This document shows, one piece after another, positions 57,101-64,000 of a DNA stretch of 64,000 nucleotides. The stretch is taken from positions 27,654,816 to 27,718,815 of the forward strand of contig OX422183.1 of the NCBI GenBank assembly GCA_949130485.1. Reading direction: 5' to 3'. This DNA is from Agelas oroides (taxonomy: Eukaryota; Porifera; Demospongiae; Agelasida; Agelasidae). Position 1 is the first letter of the stretch. Every line of letters starts with the position of its first letter. The translations under genes and the position numbers were made by a program. The notes under the pieces were generated by a model, which had not been told where the DNA came from, did no database searches, and worked only from the letters and a program-made list of their open reading frames with translations.

Positions 57101-60100
57101 TCTTCTGCAGGTGTCACAAATCCTTGAACCAACAGAAATTTGTGGAGCTCTTTCACACATCCATGCTGTGACAGGTCTGAGGTTCTTCGTACGACTACTC
57201 CAGCTATGTCCAGGTATATCAAAGGGATTGCAACAGGATTGAGCCATGTAGACCAAAGCAAAATCAGTAGACACTAGTGTGAGCCACGAGTTGTGATGCA
57301 CAGTTTCAAATCAACTTATATGGTAATATCTTAACTGGACATGATAGTGAACTAGCTACTTATATACAGAACAGTAAACCACAAAGTTCTGAATGGAAAG
57401 GAAGTTCTAGTAAGAGTGTTAGATCATAACTAATAATTAACGCAATTGAATAAAGTATGATCACATATTGAATACACAATATCCTGTAAGGTAAACTAAT
57501 ATCCTATGTACCCAACAATGATCACATACTGAATACAATATTCTGTAAGGAATATGCAAACACAAACCAAGATTCTAGAAAGCTCCTAACCATAAATGGT
57601 AAAGGTTCAAGTTCACTGCATATTTACATCAGTTTACCATTACATCAACACTCCCCAAAAAACTAGGCTCTTCTTGAATTGAGATACTTAACTGTGAGGT
57701 ATAAAAATCGCTGCTACAAATGTGCGAATTATAATTGTGTGGTTCAAGTAAAAATTCAAATATTAATGATATTCATAGAATCATGTACCAATTAAGGTGG
57801 GTGTGGCTAACACCCACTGGGTAATATATATACTAGTTATGTAGTAATATACCTACACACATTTGTAGATGAAAAGCAACTTCAATAACCTGTGGGTCTC
57901 CATTGCTGTAAACCTCACGTTTAATAGAACTTGAGTCTTGTGACAAGAGTTTTACTTGAACCACTCACAATTATTGGACAACACATCGACCAATTTCACT
58001 CTGATCTAACTTGTCAATGACTCATTTTGACTTAGAATTGATTGTATTGTTCAAACTCTTGACAAAAGGCCATAATGGTGGGGAAAATGTAGTGAAGTTG
58101 ACTGAAATAGCCTACATACCACTCTATACCAGTATGTATCTCCTGATCCCAATGAAGCCCCAAAATAAAATTTGTACAGCTGTTAGTGAAGGGTCTAGAG
58201 AGTATCCACACAAATTATCAGGGAAAAAAATCAGCACTTTTTGAGAGGTCAAAGGTCAAAGCTTAAGGAATGTGGTCTTTCTGTACCTTTATCGGATGAA
58301 GCCATATAATATACCATGTGAAAGCCCATTCTTTAAGCTGCAAGATGATGTAATTTATTTTACAAAGCGACTTAAAATGGCAAAGTTACAGGGAACTAAA
58401 TAGCAGTCAGCGCAGAAATCTTTTTTTAAAGTTGCATTTTTCATTGGCCTTAACCAGGAAGTCATACAATGAATGAGAGTGAAATTTTGTCTGGCTCACA
58501 AAACCAAAGGCACTACCTGCGTACCAAGTTTCGTCCAATTCTGAGACGGTCATGTCAAAATTTTTGTTGACATGACTTGGAATGACCCCTAAAGTTTGCA
58601 CAGTGCACAAAAAAGATGGTATTTATAGTATGGTAGGGTGAAAAGCACATGACTATGATTACTTCTGAGCTTGGTTATATATAAAGGTAGGCCACTGGGT
58701 GCACCATTCCTCTTCTTTTACATGAGTGGGCTTATTACCTTTGAAGGTTAGTCTCGGAACCAGACCCTCGCACGCAGAGAAGGAGGGTCTGGTATATGTG
58801 GTAGACGCCAATTGGCATCATACGCACACGTCATGAAACGTGATAGACACCAATTGGCATCACGGATAAGGCTAAGCATTATCACAGCCCAGGACAAATA
58901 GCTATTAGCTTTTTATCAGGGCAGTGTTAAGCTTGGGGCTTCCCCTACTGCTACAAGTGGGTTGGTCCAGAAGCGCTCAAAGGAATAGCATAGCAAGTGA
59001 TAACAGCCCAGGTGGTTGTTGATCTTCTTGATCGAGAAAACGGCTCATTATCCACGTTTCTTGTCAACACCAATAAGCCAAGCCACAGCGCTAACTACAG
59101 AGGTACAGCGTCTCTTGGGCTTCATAAATATCTAGATAGATCTCAAGCTGTGTCTTGTTAGTCAACACGCAAAGCCAAAGACATTACATACAACATGCGG
59201 CAGGTAAGTGTCCTCCATAAACCAGTTACACACAACTTCAGAAAACATACCTAGGTTCAAAATAACCCTAGACAGCCTTTTTCTATCCGTTATTTCAATC
59301 TGTAGAGTTGCATTTGGCTTCCCTGATGCTTTTAACATTGCAAAAAGGCTTTATATAAATTGACATCATGGGAAGTTACTGCGTTTGAGGTGAATTGCAT
59401 TCCATTTAATCTCGCATATAACCACGGGATATGGCCTCCTTACTGGCTTCCTAAGCAATAATTGAAGGTGTTGATTGGATGCTCAATTAGCTACTGTAGA
59501 CCTTGCAAATTCTGTCACAGCCAGTGAAGATACTAGTAATGAAGTGATAATTTGATAGTACCTTGGACAGCGAAGTAGCAGGGCAGTCCAGAACTTTGGT
59601 GTTGGCTACCGAAATAAGCATACCTTATACCCATTGCCGTAAATGCCTCAGCTAAATCAAGCATGAGGCGCCCCCCAGAGGGCTCACATCAACTACACCA
59701 GTTTGCACAATCTTTGAAAAGTCTTGCAGTATGAGGAAACCTTATTGTGGTCAATTTACAAGGTACTAAGTACACATAATTGCTCTTGCAATCAACTTCT
59801 GTTACTATATAAGGGCAATTATGTGTACTGCTATTGACACTGAGGTTTCTTCCTACTCAAGCACAGCAACATTTTTTTTCAAAGATTGTGCAAACTGGTG
59901 TACAATGGACTTATGTCTGCCTCCGTGACTTCCATGCGCAAAAATTCGCCAATGAACGCAGACTACCATAGCAGAGGGACTTTCATGGTTCCACCACCCG
60001 GCTAGTGAAACCGAAGACATCTATCCCTTTCATAACAACTTTCCAGCTGCTCGAGATTCACTGGAAAATATCTAAGCCTGGTAAACAATGGTCACTTCGA

Positions 60101-61720
60101 TTCTTGTATCAATCACTGGTTTGTTAAATCAAATTCACCATGCTGTTATTACACAAACACGTGCCTTCGTGGGCAGAAATGTAATTACACAGTTATCAAC
60201 CAATCACATTCATCTAGCTGAAATTCCCCAGACTTCAAATTTTTATGCAAGGAAGTATACCAGACCCTTCTCCTCTGCGTGCGAGGGTCTGGTTCCAAGA
60301 CTATCTGAAGGTCTGCATAGGTGTTCACTGCCTGAGAACCCTGACTACTTAAATTTAGTGGATTTCGCGGGTGATAGGTCTTCCACAAAATAAACTCCAG
60401 CATAGATTTGATTAGCCTCGTTCCCAGGCGCGGAGGAGGGGGAGAAGAGCGCCTGGTACACACTGTTTGCGCATGTGCGTAATTATAGGCAAGGCCACGT
60501 GGTAGAATTAGGGGCGTGTACTAATATGACGATCAACGGTTCACGTGAATAGCATAAACCGTCATAAAAAATACCTCAGCTTCTGTGTTTAGGACGCTAT
60601 AAACATCGCTGCTACATGCTCTGCCTAGTTTTATACTGTTGGATACAAAGAGAAATGTCTGGTAGGCAGTGGTAGGAATCGACTTACCGGAAATGGGGGA
60701 TAACCGCATAAAGGTACGTTTCCTCGGTACACGCACTCATTGGAGGCAACTTGTTCTTTCTTGAGCTCTATCTCGAGGTATCTAGCTACCAGAAGGCCTA
60801 GAACAGCGCGATATGAAACTCACTCGAACAGAACACTAACTCTAGCAACTGGCACACAACGCAGTGAGTTTATGACGTCACTAGTATACGTACGTACGCG
60901 TACGAACACGGTCGCCATGGAATTCCGTGGCGATTAAGCGCATGCGCAAACAGTGTGTACCAGGCGCTCTTTCTCCTCCCCCTTCTCCGCGCCTGGGAAC
61001 GAGGCTAAGATTTGATTGCCTCACCCTTTCTATGCAAGCCATACCCAAAGTCCATGATCAAGAACAACTACATGCATGTTTGACTACCTGACAGCTGCTA
61101 TGACTTTTTCCTGATGTCTTCATCCTGCTAACAACCCATCAGGAACTTAGACCCATTACCACTTTGAATGAGAATCCACTGGCTGCTCAGAAATTACTTG
61201 AGCAAGTTATACACTAAAATCTCATGCAAGCACAGACAGATTTTGTTACGTAGTTGACTTGAAACTTCATCTGATTACTTTTTATAGGCAAAGCTAGCTG
61301 CAGAAGTGTCAAGATGTATGTAAACGCGAGGAGGCACACACATGCATAAGAATGGTTAGATAATTCACTCCTGTGCACATGTAAAAGCCATGAAATTGAA
61401 ATCAGCAAAATTTTTGATGGTAGCATTTTTTGGTCATCAAACAAAAAAAAATTAATCCTGCAGCTGCATACACAGCATTGAACAATCTGAATGAGTGTGT
61501 TTAAAATTATCTCCACAACATTTCCAGCTCACAGAATGCTGTTGGGGAATTTTGGAGGGGAACACACTAGAAGTATACTACATCGAAAGGATCAATACCC
61601 CAAAGGTGACTTCAAATTCAGTAGTTAATCAGTAGAATTGGTACGTATTAAACCTAAGCAGTGAGTACATACCTTCTGCAGATTATGCCAGTTTGTATCA
61701 GCAGTCTTCTTCCACACACC
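51147..61720 (-). CDS. Unrecognised host gene, last three exons with a long intron
   Basis: Three minus-strand exons join without phase error. 61720-61673 gives GVWKKTADTNWHNLQK. 53611-53549 gives VFKLFPGNEVKTYQQLKEYRK. 51332-51147 gives LSKLGKEEASTLLAAVKGTL, VPMQFWFLKDELEERRESKA and PIDVRRLPDGFVDPIVKRQE, then Y and a stop. Each has a proper acceptor (GTTGTAG, GTTTGCAG, AATGTTAG) and, where needed, a donor (GTATGT, GTATTA). The exon sizes (48 and 63) are multiples of three. The composition is that of a soluble, charged, probably helical protein. I do not recognise the family, and the 5' end is uncertain (see 61791-62745). The intron between the first two exons is about 8 kb and consists largely of transposons, while the exons are undamaged, suggesting a living gene. 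Confidence 0.6.
51333..52296. other. Intron sequence with a diverged direct repeat
   Basis: GGGGCAAGCCTGAGTGAGCC at about 51769 and GGGGCGAGCTGAGCGAGCCA at about 51938, each followed by CACACTAG, are two units of a degenerate repeat. A plus-strand frame of 128 codons (51922-52308) has no family signal. Confidence 0.4.
52297..52925. mobile_element. MITE with TIR GTGATCCGCTAAGTGAAAAC
   Basis: The left end and the complement of the right end (GTGACCCGCTGAGCGAAAAC) agree at most of 32 positions, ending in CACATCC. The interior has no transposase. Within an intron of the host gene. Confidence 0.7.
52926..53548. other. Intron sequence; (CATA)n
   Basis: A short CATACATACATACATACA run lies at about 53519-53537, close to the exon donor at 53548. 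Confidence 0.5.
53819..54427. mobile_element. TAGCCTCG-family element inside a transposon TIR, 609 bp
   Basis: TAGCCTCGTTTCCAGGCC, then CCCCGGCTCCAG and TTTTTGATCGCTTGCAGTAT, is mirrored at the right. ACGCAGG occurs on both sides (53812-53818, 54428-54434). The uninterrupted sequence GGTACGCAGGTAGTGCC is preserved, inverted, in the opposite terminal repeat near 58510-58530. This proves the insertion and shows it came after the transposon's arrival. Confidence 0.93.
55015..57247 (-). pseudogene. Transposase-like gene of the 53.7-58.6 kb element, three frameshifts
   Basis: It starts at an ATG (57247) with MAQSCCNPFDIPGHS and a Cys/His set (CCNPF, H, C, ICDTCRR) suggesting an N-terminal zinc-binding domain. 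The middle (57098-56334) is helical and includes WSLKKIQQEFGVSNHMA. The core (56482-55628) has PGEILVTVDFSENHSF and KIIYFSDGAASQYTNRKNF, whose aspartates could be catalytic, and ISAEWHFSATS. The C-terminal part (55640-55015) has GGTVKQLAARASLQRPYND, TIPGTRKLHSF, WWLACVLEI and LHPHGPSSSYKYPG. Proteins of this plan are known to me only as uncharacterised transposon products of invertebrates. Single-base or dinucleotide shifts near 57105, 56360 and 55635 break it. Confidence 0.78.
57248..58017. other. 5' non-coding part of the transposon
   Basis: AT-rich. AATGATCACATA-TGAATAC-AATAT-CTGTAAGG occurs twice (about 57458 and 57518). No gene. Confidence 0.5.
58749..60303. mobile_element. TAGTCT-variant element, 1555 bp, largest copy of the family
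   Basis: TAGTCTCGGAACCAGACCCT at the left is inverted at the right (GAGGGTCTGGTTCCAAGACTA), continuing CGCACGCAGAG. Flanks TTTGAAGGT (58740-58748) and TCTGAAGGT (60304-60312) match at eight of nine. No long frame or transposase is present. A second hairpin element lies inside (59697-59902). Confidence 0.85.
59697..59902. mobile_element. Nested hairpin MITE, about 206 bp
   Basis: CACCAGTTTGCACAATCTTT...(59697) is inverted at about 59876-59902 (TTTCAAAGATTGTGCAAACT). Pairing resumes at GTACACATAATTG and the GAGGAAACCT region. Confidence 0.75.
60413..61007. mobile_element. TAGCCTCG-family element, 595 bp, perfect 9-bp TSD
   Basis: TAGCCTCGTTCCCAGGCGCG, then GGAGGAGGGGGAGAA and GCGCCTGGTACACACTGTTT, is mirrored at the right. 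AGATTTGAT flanks both sides exactly (60404-60412, 61008-61016). A host-gene intron again. Confidence 0.93.
61017..61672. other. Intron sequence, nothing recognised
   Basis: Non-coding, ending at the donor of the exon at 61673. Confidence 0.5.
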
Positions 61721-61790
61721 CTACAACAATTGTTAGCCATGCACACTTATATTTTGCTCAGAGAATGTCAAGACAGGGATGAAAATACTC

Positions 61791-62745
61791 TTACATAATA
61801 GAAGGATCAGATAATGGATCAGTAACCGAGATTTGATCATCGTCTGAGGTTTGATCATCATCCACCAGTCCAAGGTGCTCCCTTTAGATAATCAGAAACA
61901 GAGAATACAAAATTACATGCTGATATCCATACAGTTTAGTGGAAAAACTATCATGTAATAAGGTCCTTTCTACATGAAAACAAGTAAGCACAACGCTTGC
62001 TTTCACAACAAGTCTATACTACACCCCAAAGTGACCTGCTTTGCCATAGTAACATGTACAGTACACCTAGGGCATGGCCAGTGAGTTTCCTAAAACTGAG
62101 CTAGGGCTGGAACACGGCCTGGTCATGACTGTTCTACGACACAGGCTGATATAATAGGTTCACTTATGACTGGTGTATGCTGTCGAGGGGACAGATATTG
62201 CAAACAGTGATAGAAACAAACCTTAGAGGAGTACTGGGCCCTAAAAGATGAAGATGACTGTCTCCATACAAGATGATGATTACAAAGGGCTTGCAGTGTA
62301 AGGGTAAAACAAGAGCGCTTTTAGATAGACACCAACTCGCATGTTTACAGCACCGATTCGCATAAATCAATGCTGTTGACAGCAAACAATTTGACGAACA
62401 ATAACAGCTCAAGTCATGACAGCATACAACATACCACTGTGAACGTGGTTTACAAAATGACCACAGCCACATTAGCTCCCAACATCCATCTATGCGCAAA
62501 TTTATGCGCACCGACACCGACTTACATTATAATACACATAAATGAACCTCACATGCATGCTTTAATGTATAACATGATCTCTGAAACCATAACTGATATT
62601 TATCTCAAACAAGTTACAGTCCAATAGCACAAGAAAGTTTAGAGACAAAAAACCAGCTGCCTGAAAACACTCCAACATGTTTTCGAACTATGGCTAGGCC
62701 TCGAGCATCAATGATGATTTTTGGGGTCACGCATTCACGCAGCTT
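61791..62745 (-). CDS. Possible further upstream exons, unresolved
   Basis: Candidate minus-strand exons: 62745-62677 (KLRECVTPKIIIDARGLAIV, weak donor GTTGGA), 62289-62222 (PFVIIILYGDSHLHLLGPST) and 61880-61791 (GLVDDDQTSDDDQISVTDPL, then SDPSIM with a stop or a donor AT/GTAAGA). They join one another in phase, but the last does not fit the phase of the exon at 61720. It may be an alternative end, another gene, or a wrong call. Confidence 0.28.
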
Positions 62746-63285
62746 CTGCAATCAATAGTTATTGTGTACTACGTCAACTAATAACTACTTATATAAACAA
62801 CTGGTGACTGTGCGCATTTCACAGGTTTCCAACTAGTTTATCGTAACCTAAACTGGAACACTGAAATAACTTCTGAGTAGGGGCAGATACATGAGTTAGC
62901 TGTAACTGTGTACATTCACCGTTTCATTTCATATTGCATTCATAGCGTTCAATATTCCATATTCCATATTCCAGTCCAGTGATTAGAGACACCAAATCTG
63001 TTATGGCACAGTGTACAGTCCACTTAGCAGTTTATTCTATAATACCTCAAGGTGAAACTGAAACCCAAAGAGCATACATAAGACAGACTGCAAAACCAAG
63101 GTGCAGCCAACTTGTCCACAATGTTCACTGTTTACTTAGCTAATGGTTTTCCACTTATGAAAATTTCAAATGACTAGAGTACCAGCTAGTTGCTCGTTCC
63201 AACTTTCTGGACCAAATTTTAGTAGGCCAGCACAGCAAACTTAAGCAGCATGAAGCATGGGTAGGTTGTGGATATGTACTTCAAC
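62746..63285. other. No gene recognised
   Basis: TTTACTTAGCTAATGGTTTTCC plus CACTTATGAAA at about 63130 recurs at 63605 inside the next element. Confidence 0.4.
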
Positions 63286-63843
63286 TACCATAAGCTTCCG
63301 AAATACACCCCCTCTTTTTGCACACTACGTACTTCAAGGCAAAAGTGGGGAGGGGCAGCTGCTTGAATATTCAATTAGTCCATGCATACGCCTCCCACCC
63401 CACCCAGTTTCTTTTGATGTTACACGTAAGGTTGACAATCACGACAAATGGTGCGGCTTTCTGGAAGAATAGCAGCTTTGCTGAACGTGCACCACAGGAA
63501 CTCAGCGGTGATTGTGTTTAAACTGAGAGGCATTGAAGCAACTTGCATCATCAGTGGTGAAAGGGGGTGACCCTACGTAAGCTTGTACTGTGAGCCTCGG
63601 CAATGTTTACTTAGCTAATGGTTTTCCACTTATGAAATATGAGGCTATAATGATTTTGTGTGTATGTGTTTATGAACACAACGATGGAGTTAAAACAAAA
63701 GCTCACTAAAAGCACACCCAGATAAAGAAGATGCTCACTACAGGGCGTTTTCACGAGGGAAAAATACCTATGCAAGAAATTTGGGGTTAAAGAAGGGGGA
63801 GGGCATTTGCTCAAAGGGGGTGTATTTTTGGGAGCATACGGTA
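63286..63843. mobile_element. MITE-like element, TIR TACC(A/G)TA-GCTTCC...ACACCCCC
   Basis: TACCATAAGCTTCCGAAATA at the left and the complement of the right end (TACCGTATGCTCCCAAAAAT) agree, both leading into ACACCCCC and then GC-rich runs. No clear duplication and no transposase. A 36-bp segment of the left flank is repeated within it. Confidence 0.6.
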
Positions 63844-64000
63844 TACCAATGAAGATAGGAATTGTGTGACACTCTTGGAATGTGGTAAGCTTTGTCATGT
63901 TCTGTGAGTACACTTGTGCTGCCTTTACAAAGCTAAGGGATGGAATGTGAGCTACAAGTCTTGAATAGTTTTACAGAAATCTTTAGGTGAAAACTTTCTA
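63844..64000. other. Window end, nothing recognised
   Basis: No coding or repeat signal. Confidence 0.4.

Larger units (their letters stand above)
53746..58588 (-). mobile_element. Autonomous-type DNA transposon, long TIRs, CTAA duplication
   Basis: Ends start GGGTCATTCCAAGTCATGTC and are inverted for about 580 bp (53746-54933 minus a 609-bp insertion, against 58018-58588) at roughly 97% identity by eye. Both copies keep the small inner palindrome CAACAAAAATTTTGACATG. CTAA flanks both sides (53742-53745, 58589-58592). The interior holds a transposase-like gene on the minus strand. A 4-bp target resembling TTAA and long TIRs would suit Kolobok-like or related superfamilies, but this is not established. 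The element sits in an intron of the host gene. Confidence 0.9.

Overview
This window looks like animal (eukaryotic) genomic DNA, most likely from a sponge or another early-branching metazoan. Exons are small with GT..AG introns, no bacterial gene layout is present, and the fragments include a metazoan-type receptor tyrosine kinase domain, a fibronectin type III domain and an AIG1/GIMAP-like GTPase. About two thirds of the recognisable content is transposon-derived. The assignment to sponges is inference from the gene families and repeat style; no species is identified.

Layout. 1-11.6 kb: two near-identical inverted copies of a dead LINE reverse transcriptase flank a block of small inverted-repeat elements, a broken FN3 exon, a 57-bp minisatellite and a 347-bp tandem duplication. 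11.9-12.8 kb: an intact intronless AIG1/GIMAP-like ORF with a degenerate nucleotide-binding site. 13.8-16.9 kb: a nested stack, in which an older repeat is split by a pogo-like TA-target element, which itself holds a hairpin element and a near-perfect palindrome with arms of about 586 bp. 17-25 kb: repeats, including a family in opposite orientation at 18.1 and 23.3 kb, a tandem satellite and a Penelope-like GIY-YIG fragment. 26-31 kb: more MITEs and a Ty3/gypsy integrase remnant. 31.4-36.0 kb (minus): a decayed gene set with a CARF-like domain, MULE transposase and SWIM finger, followed by CXXC zinc-finger and OTU-protease exons. 37.9-44 kb: a LINE 3' end and a tyrosine-kinase pseudogene invaded by a second LINE. 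47.6-48.2 kb: a third kind of RT remnant. 49.4-50.1 kb: a 20-bp minisatellite open in all three forward frames. 51.1-61.7 kb (minus): three phase-consistent exons of an unrecognised host gene whose 8-kb intron holds a 4.84-kb DNA transposon with terminal inverted repeats of about 580 bp and its own frameshifted transposase.

The most striking window-wide signal is a family of hairpin elements ending in TAGCCTCGTTCCCAGGC (or the variant TAGTCT). I count about fifteen copies or fragments from 27 bp to 1.55 kb. Nine of them have a 9-bp target duplication matching at 7 or more positions, and one has an empty site preserved in the other arm of a transposon. The outer terminus is constant while the inner arms come in several unrelated modules. 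A second family (CAGAGGAGG termini) also appears to make 9-bp duplications. Together with the MULE transposase remnant, this suggests Mutator-like mobilisation, which is inference.

Few intact genes are supported: the AIG1-like ORF, the minus-strand exons at 51-61.7 kb, and possibly a small membrane protein near 9 kb. The other protein-coding signals are broken transposon genes or pseudogenes. Coordinates were read by eye, so element edges without a target duplication may be off by several bases.
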